Positions 11,494 through 21,305 of a stretch of 64,000 nt of DNA are shown here, one piece after another. Source of the stretch: PFJX01 sp964393825 (GTDB lineage: Bacteria > Pseudomonadota > Gammaproteobacteria > Burkholderiales > Thiobacillaceae). How positions within the stretch are numbered: the first letter of the stretch is position 1; each line of letters opens with the position of its first letter. The stretch spans positions 1-64,000 of the forward strand of contig CAYMUY010000007.1 of the NCBI GenBank assembly GCA_964393825.1. Direction: 5' to 3'. Below the pieces are notes generated by a model that saw only the letters and a program-made list of their open reading frames with translations, was not told where the DNA came from and searched no databases. Made by a program: the position numbers and the translations under genes.

Positions 11494-13841
11494 AGCGATT
11501 CGGGCTGGGCGTAGATCGCCACACGGTCGCGCCCCGCCGCTTTTGCCTGGTAGAGGGCGGTATCGGCGGCGGTGACCAGGGTCTCGGCGGTCAGCGCGTG
11601 GTCGGGCAGTTCGGCCACGCCCAGCGAGAGGGTGATGTGGCCCAGTTCGCGCCCCTGGAAGGTCAGGCGCAACGCACTGGCCTTCAGGCGCAGGGTCTCG
11701 GCGCGCTCGATGGCGGTGTCCAGGGTCGATTCCGGCAGCAGCAGCAGGAATTCCTCGCCGCCGTAGCGGCAGGCGATGTCGGTTTCCCGGACCTGGCTGG
11801 CCAGCAGCTTGCCGATTTCACGCAGGACTTCGTCACCGGCCTCATGACCGAACTGGTCGTTGAACCGCTTGAAGTAATCGATATCCAGCATGATGGCGGT
11901 GAGACTGCGTTGCTTGCGTTGCGCCAGCAGCACCTCCCGCGCCAGGGCGTCGTCCATGTGGCGGCGGTTGAACAGGCCGGTGAGCGGATCATGCAGCGAC
12001 AGGTGGCGCAGTTCCTCGGTACGGGCGAGCAGGGCTGCCTGGGTCGCGTGTTCGTTGTCGATGTCGAGCAGGATCCAGATCGAGCCGCCGCGGGCGTTGT
12101 GCGGATCGAGCAGCTTGCCGGAGAGGTAGACCCAGAAGGTGGAGCCGTCCTTGCGCCGCAGCAGGCGTTCGGTCTCGTAGTGCCTGCCGCGGATCAGCGC
12201 CGCATAGCCCTCGCTGCCGACATCCTCGGCATCCTCCGGGTCGGCGTAGAGAATCTGGGCGGACTGACCGGCGATCTCGGCGTCGGCATAACCGAACATC
12301 TGCTCGAACTTGGGGTTGACCCAGACGAAGCGCCGGTCGCGCAGGTGGGCGATACCGACCACGGCGTTGTCGAGCAGGGCGCGTTGCTCCGCCACGGCCT
12401 GGTTGCGCGCGGTGACGTCATGGATGACGGAATAGAGCAGCGTGCGCTCACCCTCGCGCACCGGCCCGGTGAAGACTTCCACGTCGCGGATCTCGCCGCT
12501 GGCCAGACGGTGTCTGAAGTTGAAGTGGAGACGATGGGCCGATTCGGCAGCCGCCATTTCGCTCGCCAGCGCCTCGGGCGACAGGGTGTTGATGTCGCTG
12601 ATCTTCATGCCGGCCAGTTGTTCGAGCGGATAGCCGTAGAAGCTGGCCGCGGCGGGATTGGCCTCGACGATGCGGCCGTCGGCCGGGTCGATGATCATCT
12701 TGACCGCCCGGTTGTGCTCGAACATCTGGCGATAGCGGTACTCGCTTTCCGCGAGTGCCCGGGTCTTTTCCCCGGCCAGGGCTTCGGCGCGTGCGCGGGT
12801 GGTGGCGAGATTGCGGGTGAGCGCGAACAACAACAGGCTGAACAGCGCGCCAGCCACCAGCACCAGCCGCGGTTGCTGGGAGTGGGTGTGGCTTTCAAAC
12901 CCGGGCAGGGTGTGCATCACCAGGGTCCAGGTGCGGCCGCCGAGATCGAGCTGGCTGGTCCTGCTGGCGAATGGCAGATGTGCATTCGCGCGGAACAGGC
13001 GCGCGGACTGGTCGGAGTCATAGAGCAGCGTCGCTTCACTCACGCCCTCGCCATCGAAGATTTCCAGGTCCGTGTCGGAGTTCGCGGCATGACCCAGGAT
13101 GCCGCGCATCAGGTCGTGCATGCGATAGGGGGCGTAGACCCAGCCGATCAGCGCGTCATGGCGTTGCACCCGGGAGGCCAGCGGTGCGCCATTCCGATAA
13201 ACCGGGACATAGAGCAGGACACCGTTTTGTTCCTCCACACCGTTTTCCTGAACCAGGCGGACTTTTCCGGACAGGTTGGGCAGGCCGCTGTCACGCGCCC
13301 GCGACATCGCGGCCCGGCGCACCGGTTCGCTGGTCATGTCATAGCCGAAAGCGCGTTGGTTGCGGGCATTGAAGGGTTCCAGATAGACGATCGCGCTGTA
13401 TTCGTCGCGTTCACCCTCCGGCCACAGCGTGTAGTGCGGGTAACCCTCGGCGCGCAGTGCGCGGACATGGGCTTCCCTTTGCGACGCGGGGAGATGTCGC
13501 GCGTAGCCCATGCCGAGGATGCCGGGGTAATGGCGGGCGATGTTCAGGCTGTCGACATAGGCGCGCCATTCATCGCGGTCGACTTCCCGCGAGGCCGCGA
13601 ACAGCGCCGCGCCACCTTGCAGGAGCAGTTGATACGCCTGCATGCGGTTGCGTATGGCGGTTTCAATCTGTTCGGCGCGGTGCTCAAAATCTTGTCTTGC
13701 TTCATGTTCGACCGAGGTGACGTTGATTCGCCACACCAGAACCGTCAGCCCCAATGCGAGCAGGAGCACCAGCCAGGGCAGGACCTCGCCCCGCCTGTTG
13801 AGGCGTGAGGGCGGGTGGGCAGGGGCTGACATCATGGGCAT
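11490..13841 (-). CDS. CHASE-PAS-PAS-GGDEF diguanylate cyclase
   Basis: The 783-residue membrane protein has TM1 at about 20-40, a periplasmic CHASE domain at about 60-290 (YPGILGMGYARHLP) and TM2 near 325-345. Two PAS domains follow (about 370-490 and 495-615), then a GGDEF domain with GGEEF at about 690. An RETD inhibitory I-site lies five residues before GGEEF, so product feedback is expected. It makes c-di-GMP from two GTP. The stop codon overlaps the ATG of the 5-oxoprolinase (ATGA). The start may be 13841 or one of two Met codons within the next three residues. No strong ribosome site is seen. Confidence 0.93.
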
Positions 13842-13937
13842 GGGTGGGGCTGGGTGCTCCGTGTGCTGTGATTGGAAACGTCTGGATGTCGTCGTAACTG
13901 TCGATCTGACGCGGTTTTGACCCGCGTCGGGAAGGCG

Positions 13938-14774
13938 TTAGAGGGTTTGGTCGAGCAACAGCGAGGTGGCCTGATGAATGAGGTCGTCGACGTCTTCGTC
14001 CCCTAGCATAAGCCATGCCAGAGCGGGTTCGGAAAATCGATCCCATTCACTGTCGTTCTGGTTGCGTGTCGCGCGGCTCTCGATCTGGCCAGCCAGATGC
14101 GAGACGGCGACCAGGGTCCGGATGTCCGAATCGGTATGGCCGTCGAACAGGTCAGGATCATGGTGGCGTGAGATGGCTTCGCGCAGACTTGCCGGCAATA
14201 GCCAGTTACGCGCGACGATGGCACCGACCATGGCATGGTTGACCCCATGGCGGCTGTCCTCCACCACGGTGAACCCCGGCGAGTCAGACAGGTTGGCCAG
14301 GCGCAGGGTGTCCTTGTAGTCCTTGAAGCGACGCATCATCAGCGGAATGCCAGCATCACGAAACAGGCCGAATAGATGCGCGTCGTCGCGATCATGCCCC
14401 AGTTTGCCGGCCAGCCAGGACGAGATCATGGCGATGCGCGCGGACTGGTCCCAGAAGCGTTCGATACCCTGGGTATTGAGCGTGGTCTTCAGGGCCAGGC
14501 TGTTGACCAGGGTGGAGACCTGGCGCAGCCCGAGCAGGCTGACCGCGTGCGGGATGGACCGCACCGCGCCGCGCAGCCCGAACAGCGGCGAGTTCACCGT
14601 TTTCAGCAGGGCGGCCGCGACGCCGACATCGCGCGAGATGGCGTCGGCGATGACCATGAGGTCGGGTTCCGCCTTTGATTTCTCGTCCATCACCGCCAGC
14701 ACCACCGCCGGTCGCGGCGGAATGCCGATGGCCGCGACCAGTTTCTCGGCGTCTTCGCGGGAGAGTTCGTTCAT
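13938..14774 (-). CDS. HDOD-domain protein
   Basis: The 278-residue protein is essentially one HDOD domain: IPPRPAVVLAVMD at the start, SRDVGVAAALLKTVNSPLFG near 55, then SIPHAVSLLGLRQVSTLVNS. HDOD proteins are HD-like helical domains, usually without the catalytic HD pair, tied to signalling and stress responses. The ATG at 14774 was chosen because homology starts at MNELSREDAEKLV; the open frame extends 17 codons further. It lies between the diguanylate cyclase operon and dapD, all on the same strand. Confidence 0.85.
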   Translation of the reverse strand: MNELSREDAEKLVAAIGIPPRPAVVLAVMDEKSKAEPDLMVIADAISRDVGVAAALLKTVNSPLFGLRGAVRSIPHAVSLLGLRQVSTLVNSLALKTTLNTQGIERFWDQSARIAMISSWLAGKLGHDRDDAHLFGLFRDAGIPLMMRRFKDYKDTLRLANLSDSPGFTVVEDSRHGVNHAMVGAIVARNWLLPASLREAISRHHDPDLFDGHTDSDIRTLVAVSHLAGQIESRATRNQNDSEWDRFSEPALAWLMLGDEDVDDLIHQATSLLLDQTL

Positions 14775-14821
14775 GGCGAATCCGGTGCCCTCCCCGCATC
14801 CGCGAGGCGGGTTTCGAGTGC

Positions 14822-15646
<825 letters not shown>

Positions 15647-15676
15647 GGTGATTCCTCTCTCGGGTTGATGGATGGG

Positions 15677-15955
15677 TTACTTGATCGGGCAGTAGTTGGT
15701 GTTGCCGCGGCCGGCCAGCACGCCGGGGATGTCCGGGTGGTTCTGGAGCAGCGCGAGCAGGCGGCTGTAGTCGGTGTCGCTGACGGCGGCGCCGAACAGG
15801 ATGTCGACGTAACCGTCGCGGCGCACCGTGTAGGACACGTTTTCCATATCCTGGGCGAACAGGATGGCGGTGACGGCGGCATCGGCTTCCGCCTGGCCGG
15901 CAAGCGCGGGCAGGGCTGGCAGACAGAGGCACAAAGCAATCAGAAGCGGTTTCAT
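15677..15955 (-). CDS. small exported protein in the dapC-dapD operon
   Basis: The 92-residue product has a signal peptide (MKPLLIALCLCLPALPALA) and a mature domain of about 73 residues ending NTNYCPIK. Its sequence (YTVRRDGYVDILFG, then SRLLALLQNHPDIPGVLAGR) suggests a small alpha/beta periplasmic fold. I do not recognise the family. The ATG overlaps the dapC stop as ATGA and dapD follows 30 bp later. It must be co-transcribed with two lysine biosynthesis genes whose products are cytosolic, which is odd for a secreted protein. Confidence 0.75.
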   Translation of the reverse strand: MKPLLIALCLCLPALPALAGQAEADAAVTAILFAQDMENVSYTVRRDGYVDILFGAAVSDTDYSRLLALLQNHPDIPGVLAGRGNTNYCPIK

Positions 15956-17148
15956 CCTCGTGCTCCTCGCACGAAATCAACGATCCGCCGCGCCGCCTCG
16001 ACACAGGGTTCCAGACCATCGACCAGGGCGATGCGGATGAAGCCCCGGCCGGGATTGACGCCCTTCGCATCGCGCGCCAGGAAGGAGCCGGGCAGGACGG
16101 TGACGTGCTGCTCCCGGTACAACTCGCGCGCGAAGGCGGCATCGTCATTGCCGGGGACCTTGGCCCAGAGATAGAAGGCGGCATCCGGCGCCTCGAATTC
16201 GAGGGTGCCGTTCAGGATCGGCATCACCGCCGCGAATTTCTCGCGATACTGGCGGCGATTCTCATGGACATGGCCTTCGTCGCGCCAGGCGGCGGCGGAG
16301 GCGGCCTGGATCGCGGGGTTCATGGCGCTGCCATGGTAGGTGCGGTAGAGCAGGAAGGGCTTGATCAATTCAGCGTCGCCGGCGACGAAGCCGGAGCGCA
16401 GGCCGGGCACGTTGGAGCGCTTGGACAGGCTGTTGAACACCACCAGGTTGTGGAAGTCGCGGCCCAGTTCCTTTGCTGCGGTCAGGGCGCCCAGCGGCGG
16501 CTGTCCCTCATTGAAGTAGATTTCCGAGTAGCACTCGTCAGATGCGATGACAAAGCCGTGGCGGTCGGCCAGATCGAACACCTCGCCCCAGTCGGCCAGG
16601 CTCATCACACGGCCGGTGGGGTTGCCGGGCGAGCAGACATAGGCCAGTTGCACCGTCTCCCACAGGTCTTCCGGTATGGCGGCGAAGTCGCAGCGGTAGC
16701 CGTTTTCCGGCAGGGTGTTGAGAAAGTAGGGCTTGGCCCCCGCGAGCAGGGCGGCGCCTTCGTAGATCTGGTAGAAGGGGTTGGGCGAGAGCACCCGCTT
16801 GACGTGCCTGGTCTGGTCGATCGCCGCCTGGGCGAAGGCGAACAGGGCTTCGCGGCTGCCGTTGACCGGCAGGATCTGCGTGCCCGGGTCGAGGTCGACG
16901 CCGTAACGCATGCGGCTCCAGTCGGCGATGGCTTCGCGCAGGTCCTCGCTGCCCTGGGTGACCGGGTAGCTGGACAGGCCTTGCAGGTGGCCGGTGAGCG
17001 CGTGCTTGATGAATTCCGGTGTTGCGTGTTTGGGCTCGCCGATGGAAAGATTGACCGCTTTCAGCGCGGGATTCGGCGTTACGCCGGCGAACAGTTCGCG
17101 CAGGCGCTGGAACGGGTAGGGCTGAAGTTGATTCAGGCGCGGGTTCAT
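15952..17148 (-). CDS. dapC: N-succinyldiaminopimelate aminotransferase
   Basis: The 398-residue fold-type I PLP aminotransferase converts N-succinyl-2-amino-6-oxopimelate and glutamate to N-succinyl-LL-DAP. It starts MNPRLNQLQPYPFQRLRELF, typical of DapC. The PLP-binding lysine lies in NSLSKRSNVPGLRSGF near 240, and YVCSPGNPTG near 170 is the classic aminotransferase motif. A TATAAT -10 box lies about 40 bp upstream (17187-17192). The operon context with dapD makes DapC more likely than ArgD-like or generic aminotransferases. Confidence 0.93.
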   Translation of the reverse strand: MNPRLNQLQPYPFQRLRELFAGVTPNPALKAVNLSIGEPKHATPEFIKHALTGHLQGLSSYPVTQGSEDLREAIADWSRMRYGVDLDPGTQILPVNGSREALFAFAQAAIDQTRHVKRVLSPNPFYQIYEGAALLAGAKPYFLNTLPENGYRCDFAAIPEDLWETVQLAYVCSPGNPTGRVMSLADWGEVFDLADRHGFVIASDECYSEIYFNEGQPPLGALTAAKELGRDFHNLVVFNSLSKRSNVPGLRSGFVAGDAELIKPFLLYRTYHGSAMNPAIQAASAAAWRDEGHVHENRRQYREKFAAVMPILNGTLEFEAPDAAFYLWAKVPGNDDAAFARELYREQHVTVLPGSFLARDAKGVNPGRGFIRIALVDGLEPCVEAARRIVDFVRGARG

Positions 17149-17186
17149 GAGGTTGCGGACCCGATTGATATGGAAAAGGGGCGCGA

Positions 17187-17192
17187 ATTATA
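17187..17192 (-). promoter_or_regulatory. dapC -10 box within the shared GGCGCGAATTATA motif
   Basis: Read on the minus strand this is TATAAT followed by TCGCGCC. The same 13-bp sequence (GGCGCGAATTATA on plus) occurs upstream of fabI (46960-46965) and queF (48830-48835), at similar distance and orientation. No good -35 hexamer is visible. The last base of the box is also the first base of the divergent EamA gene's ATG. Confidence 0.65.
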
Positions 17193-18064
17193 TGCCTTCA
17201 AGTCGTTGGCTGGCCCCGCTGGCTTTGGTTGTCGCGGCAACCGTCTGGGGATTGGTCTGGTATCCCTACCGCTTGCTGGAAGAGGCGGGGCTGACCGGGA
17301 GTGTGGCGTCGGTGCTGACCTACCTGGTCGCGCTGCCGCCCTTGTTGATCCTCGCCATGCGCCAGCGCCTGGCCGATCCGGACGATCGCCGGCTGTTGCT
17401 GGCGCTGGCGCTGGTCTCCGGCTGGACTAACCTGGCCTATGTGCTGGCGGTAATCCAGGGCGAGGTGATGCGGGTGATGCTGCTGTTCTACCTGGCGCCG
17501 CTGTGGACAGTACCGTTCGCGCGCCTGTTGCTGAACGAACACGCCAGCCGCGTTTCCTGGCTGGTGGTGCTCCTGGCCGTCGGCGGCGCCTGGGTGATGC
17601 TGGCCGCGGAGGCTGGTCTTCCCGTGCCGCGCAATGCCGCCGAATGGCTGGGCTTGTCGGCGGGCATCGGCTTCGCGCTGAGCAATGTGCTGGCGCGGCG
17701 GCTGAAATCCGCGCCCATCGCCCTGCGCACCCTCTGGGTGTTCGCTGGCGTGGTGACGGTATCCATGCTCTATGCGACCGCGGAAGGCGCGACGCCCGGG
17801 GTGGTCCGCGCGCTCGATGTCCAGGGCTGGTGGCTGGTGCTGGCCATCGCGCTCGCCCTGTTGTTCGCCACCTTCAGCATGCAATACGGGCTATCCCACA
17901 CGCCGGCCAACCGGGCGGTCGTCATCCTGCTGGCGGAACTGGTGGTGGCGGCCTTGTCCAGCCGCTGGCTGGCAGGTGAGATCATGGAGATGCGCGAATG
18001 GATCGGTGGCGGCATGATTGTCGCCGCAACCCTGTTTTCCGGAAGGATGGAAAAAGATGCCTGA
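17192..18064 (+). CDS. EamA/DMT-family transporter
   Basis: The 290-residue membrane protein has ten predicted hydrophobic segments in two EamA repeats (for example WLAPLALVVAATVWGLVWYP at the start, LLFATFSMQYGLSHT near 230). Members export amino acids or other metabolites; the substrate cannot be told. The ATG at 17192 has AAGGGG about 10 bases upstream. An in-frame ATG at 17147 would add 15 charged residues and overlap dapC, so it is less likely. It overlaps the following VOC gene by 8 bp. Confidence 0.85.
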   Translation: MPSSRWLAPLALVVAATVWGLVWYPYRLLEEAGLTGSVASVLTYLVALPPLLILAMRQRLADPDDRRLLLALALVSGWTNLAYVLAVIQGEVMRVMLLFYLAPLWTVPFARLLLNEHASRVSWLVVLLAVGGAWVMLAAEAGLPVPRNAAEWLGLSAGIGFALSNVLARRLKSAPIALRTLWVFAGVVTVSMLYATAEGATPGVVRALDVQGWWLVLAIALALLFATFSMQYGLSHTPANRAVVILLAELVVAALSSRWLAGEIMEMREWIGGGMIVAATLFSGRMEKDA

Positions 18065-18431
18065 ACTGGTCTCCTTGCTGCACGCCTCGCTGATGGTGGC
18101 CGACCTGGCGCGTGCCCGTACCTTTTATGAGGGCGTGCTTGGCCTGGTGCCGAATCCGGCCCGCCCCGACCTGAGTTTTCCGGGCGTCTGGTACGACATC
18201 GGCGACAGCCAGATTCACCTGATCAACCTGCCCAACCCGGATCCGGTAGCCGGTCGCCCCGAGCACGGCGGCCGCGATCGTCACACCGCGCTGGCGGTGC
18301 GCGACTTCGCCGCCCTGCGGGCGCGCCTCGATGCCGCCGGTCTCGTCTACACCCTCAGCCGTTCCGGTCGTGCCGCTCTGTTCGTGCGCGACCCGGACGG
18401 CAACGCGCTGGAACTGGTGGCCACCGGCTAG
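18057..18431 (+). CDS. VOC/glyoxalase-family protein
   Basis: The 124-residue single-module vicinal-oxygen-chelate protein shows the beta-alpha-beta-beta-beta pattern: LLHASLMVADLARARTFYEG, then QIHLINLPNP and FVRDPDGNALELVATG. Likely metal ligands are His8, the histidine in DRHTALAV and Glu in ALELV. Substrate is unknown; lactoylglutathione lyase, dioxygenase and resistance proteins share this fold. The ATG at 18057 sits in a GGATGGAAAAAG context and overlaps the transporter's end by 8 bp, suggesting co-translation. Confidence 0.85.
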   Translation: MPELVSLLHASLMVADLARARTFYEGVLGLVPNPARPDLSFPGVWYDIGDSQIHLINLPNPDPVAGRPEHGGRDRHTALAVRDFAALRARLDAAGLVYTLSRSGRAALFVRDPDGNALELVATG

Positions 18432-18537
18432 CGGCCGCCAGGCGGTCTATGGGTATCCTTCCTTCGGGGGATGGAGGAGATGCGGGGATGCTGCGATACA
18501 CTCGGCGCTCCCGCGTCGCCCTTCAGTCGATACGCTC

Positions 18538-19575
18538 ATGATCCGGTTGTTGCTCCTTGTCATGCCTTTCGCGCTCTGTTTCGCCGCGACCGCCTTCGCG
18601 GCGGAAACGCTGCGGGTGCTGGCCTGGCCGGGCTATGCGGAAGCCGATCTGGTCAAACGCTTCGAGCAGCGCACCGGTAGCCGCGTCGAGGTCACTCTGG
18701 TCGGATCGGACGATGCGCTGTGGCGGCTGGCCAGCCAGAATCAGGGGACGGATTTCGATGTCCTGGCGGTCAATGTCGCCGAATTGCAGCGTTACATCCA
18801 GCAGGGGCTGGTGGTTCCCATCGACCCTGGCGCCGTGCCCAATCTCAAGAAACAGTTGCCGCGATTCCGCGACCTTGCCGCCATTCCGGGCCTCGTCCAT
18901 GGCGGCAAGCCTTTCGCCGTTCCCTATACCTATTCGGACATGGGGCTGATCTATGACCGCAAGCAGATCCAGGTGGCGCCAGACTCGATCGGCGCGCTCT
19001 GGGATCCGGTCTATCGTGGCAAGGTGCTGGCCTATGATGGCGCTTCGCACAATTTCTCGCTTGCTGCGCAGGCACTGGGAAAGTCGTCGCCCTTTCGCCT
19101 GGCCGATAAGGACTGGCCGGCGGCGGTGGACCGTCTGATCGCCCTGCGCCGCAACGTCCTGACCTTCTATACCCGGCCGGAGGAATCGGTGGCGTTGTTC
19201 CAGGAGCATGGGGTGGCCCTGATGTTCGCCAACTACGGGACGCAGCAATTGAAGATGCTGCGCGAGGCCGGTGCCGATGTCGGCTACGTCATCCCCAGGG
19301 AGGGCGCGCTGGCCTGGCTGGATTGCTGGGCGATCACGCGCGGCGCGCGCAACACCAGGCTGGTCGCCGCCTGGATCGACTACCTGCTGGAAGAGGCGCC
19401 GGGCAAGGCGCTGGTGGAACGCCAGGGTCTGGCCAACACGGTCTCGGCGCCCCCCTACCATCGCGCCGGCGACCGGCTGATCTGGCTCGAACCGGTGGAA
19501 GATGTCGAGCGTAGAAGCCGGCTGTGGCGACGCATCCTGTCCGGAGATCGCGCCGCCAAGGTACTGGCGCCATGA
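18538..19575 (+). CDS. PotD-like periplasmic polyamine-binding protein, no transporter genes nearby
   Basis: The 345-residue protein has a signal peptide (MIRLLLLVMPFALCFAATAF). It has the spermidine/putrescine-binding fold: ETLRVLAWPGYAEADLVKRF at the mature start, VPYTYSDMGLIYDR near 135, and WLDCWAITRGARN near 265. No lipobox is seen. No ABC permease or ATPase lies nearby. Its TGA overlaps the ATG of a membrane diguanylate cyclase. This recalls NspS of Vibrio, a PotD homologue that acts as the sensor for MbaA instead of serving transport. That role here is inference. Confidence 0.85.
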   Translation: MIRLLLLVMPFALCFAATAFAAETLRVLAWPGYAEADLVKRFEQRTGSRVEVTLVGSDDALWRLASQNQGTDFDVLAVNVAELQRYIQQGLVVPIDPGAVPNLKKQLPRFRDLAAIPGLVHGGKPFAVPYTYSDMGLIYDRKQIQVAPDSIGALWDPVYRGKVLAYDGASHNFSLAAQALGKSSPFRLADKDWPAAVDRLIALRRNVLTFYTRPEESVALFQEHGVALMFANYGTQQLKMLREAGADVGYVIPREGALAWLDCWAITRGARNTRLVAAWIDYLLEEAPGKALVERQGLANTVSAPPYHRAGDRLIWLEPVEDVERRSRLWRRILSGDRAAKVLAP

Positions 19576-21284
19576 AACTCGGTATTTCGGTCCGGCTGGG
19601 GCTGCTGCTGGCGTTCATCAGCGTGCTCGCGGCGGCCCTGACCGGCTATGCCGCCTATGATGTCAGTCGCGATCTGCTGATACGGTCGGCAAAACACGAA
19701 TTGCTGACGTCCACCCGCGTGCTCGCCCGCCGCATCGCGCTGACCCGCGAGGAGATCTCGCGCAACCTGAGCATTCTCGCCACTCACCCGGCCGCCGCCG
19801 CCGCGTTGCGGGATGCCGATCCGAAGGCGAAGGATCAGATGGCCATCCTGTTCAGCCGCGTGATGGAGGCGAACCCGCGCTATTTCCAGGTCCGCCTGAT
19901 CGCCGCGCGCGACTATGGCCGCGAATCCGTGCGTATCGATCGCGACGACGACCGCCTGCTTCGGGTCGGCGGCGAGGATCTCCAGGAGAAAGGCCATTAT
20001 CCCTATGTCTTCGATACCCTGAAGCTCGCCGCCGGCAAGACCCGCATGTCCCGCATCGCGATCAATCACGAGGAGGGTGTGCATGCGGGACGCGAGCAGC
20101 CCACCGTGCAACTGGCGACGCCAGTCGTCGGCGACGATGGCGTCACCCTGGGCGTGGTGGTCATCAGTGTCGACCTGAACGGCATGTTTTCCCTGCTGGC
20201 CACCGACCTGCCCGGTAATTACCAGCTCTTCCTCGCCAACCGGCAGGGGGACTTCCTGATCCATCCCGACCCGGAACGGACTTTCGGCTTCGACAAGGGC
20301 CGGCGCATCCTGGTGTCGGACGAGTTTCCCGAGACCCGCGAGCTGGTCGAGGGCGGGGTCGAACAGGTGTTGATCGAAGCCAGGGCGGGGCGCCATGCCG
20401 ACACCCCGGTGCTGGCCGCCTTCGTTTCTGGGCCGGTGCGGGTGGTGTCCGATGAAACCCGCCTGATTCTCGGTCTGGCCGAGCCCTTTTCCGTCATCCA
20501 GGCACAGGTCGATCTGCTCGGAGAGGTGATGATGCGGATCGTGCTCGGGTTATGTCTGATCTGCATTGTGCTGGCGGTGGTGATGGCCCGCGCCATCACA
20601 CGCCCGATCAACAGCATGAGCGCGGCGGTGCAGGGCTTTGCCGACGAGCATCGGGCGGATGGCCTGCCGCTGGAGCGCCAGGATGAAATCGGCGTCCTGG
20701 CGCGGGCGTTCGACCACATGCGCGCTCAGATCACCCAGCAACTGGCCACCCTGCGGCGGCACCAGGAGGAACTGGAGCACCTGGCGCGCCACGACACGCT
20801 GACCGGCCTGCCCAACCGCGCCCTGTTCGCCGAGCGCATGGAACATGCCCTGGCCACCGCCCGCCGCGACCAGGGCCGGCTTGCCCTGATGTTCATCGAC
20901 ATCGACCACTTCAAACCGATCAACGACAACCTGGGCCACGCGGTCGGCGATGCGTTGCTGAAGGAACTCGCCGGCCGCATTCGCGGTGCCCTGCGCGAAT
21001 CGGATACCGCCGCTCGCATCGGCGGTGATGAGTTCATGGTCCTGCTCCACCATGTCAATCAAGCCGCGGATGCCGTAATCGTGGCGGAAAAGATCCGTCT
21101 CGCCATCCATGCCTTCTGTGTCATCGGCCGGCATACGGTCAGCGTCTCGGCCAGTATCGGCATCGCGGTCTTTCCGGAGGACGGCACCGACATGCTGATG
21201 CTGTCGAAGCATGCCGACGAGGCGATGTATCACGCCAAGGAACAGGGGCGCGATGCCGTGGTGTGCTACCAGGACACGGATTAG
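19572..21284 (+). CDS. dCACHE-HAMP-GGDEF diguanylate cyclase
   Basis: The 570-residue protein has TM1 at about 8-28, a large periplasmic double-CACHE-like sensor at about 35-310, TM2 at about 318-338 and a HAMP (TRPINSMSAAVQGFADEH). The GGDEF domain (HDTLTGLPNRALF onwards) has an intact GGDEF near 483. An RESD I-site five residues upstream predicts product inhibition. Its ATG overlaps the stop of the PotD-like gene (ATGA), implying a periplasmic binding protein and cyclase expressed together. There is no EAL domain, unlike Vibrio MbaA. Confidence 0.93.
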   Translation: MKLGISVRLGLLLAFISVLAAALTGYAAYDVSRDLLIRSAKHELLTSTRVLARRIALTREEISRNLSILATHPAAAAALRDADPKAKDQMAILFSRVMEANPRYFQVRLIAARDYGRESVRIDRDDDRLLRVGGEDLQEKGHYPYVFDTLKLAAGKTRMSRIAINHEEGVHAGREQPTVQLATPVVGDDGVTLGVVVISVDLNGMFSLLATDLPGNYQLFLANRQGDFLIHPDPERTFGFDKGRRILVSDEFPETRELVEGGVEQVLIEARAGRHADTPVLAAFVSGPVRVVSDETRLILGLAEPFSVIQAQVDLLGEVMMRIVLGLCLICIVLAVVMARAITRPINSMSAAVQGFADEHRADGLPLERQDEIGVLARAFDHMRAQITQQLATLRRHQEELEHLARHDTLTGLPNRALFAERMEHALATARRDQGRLALMFIDIDHFKPINDNLGHAVGDALLKELAGRIRGALRESDTAARIGGDEFMVLLHHVNQAADAVIVAEKIRLAIHAFCVIGRHTVSVSASIGIAVFPEDGTDMLMLSKHADEAMYHAKEQGRDAVVCYQDTD

Positions 21285-21305
21285 GACGGCTCGAGTGACG
21301 CGTCC

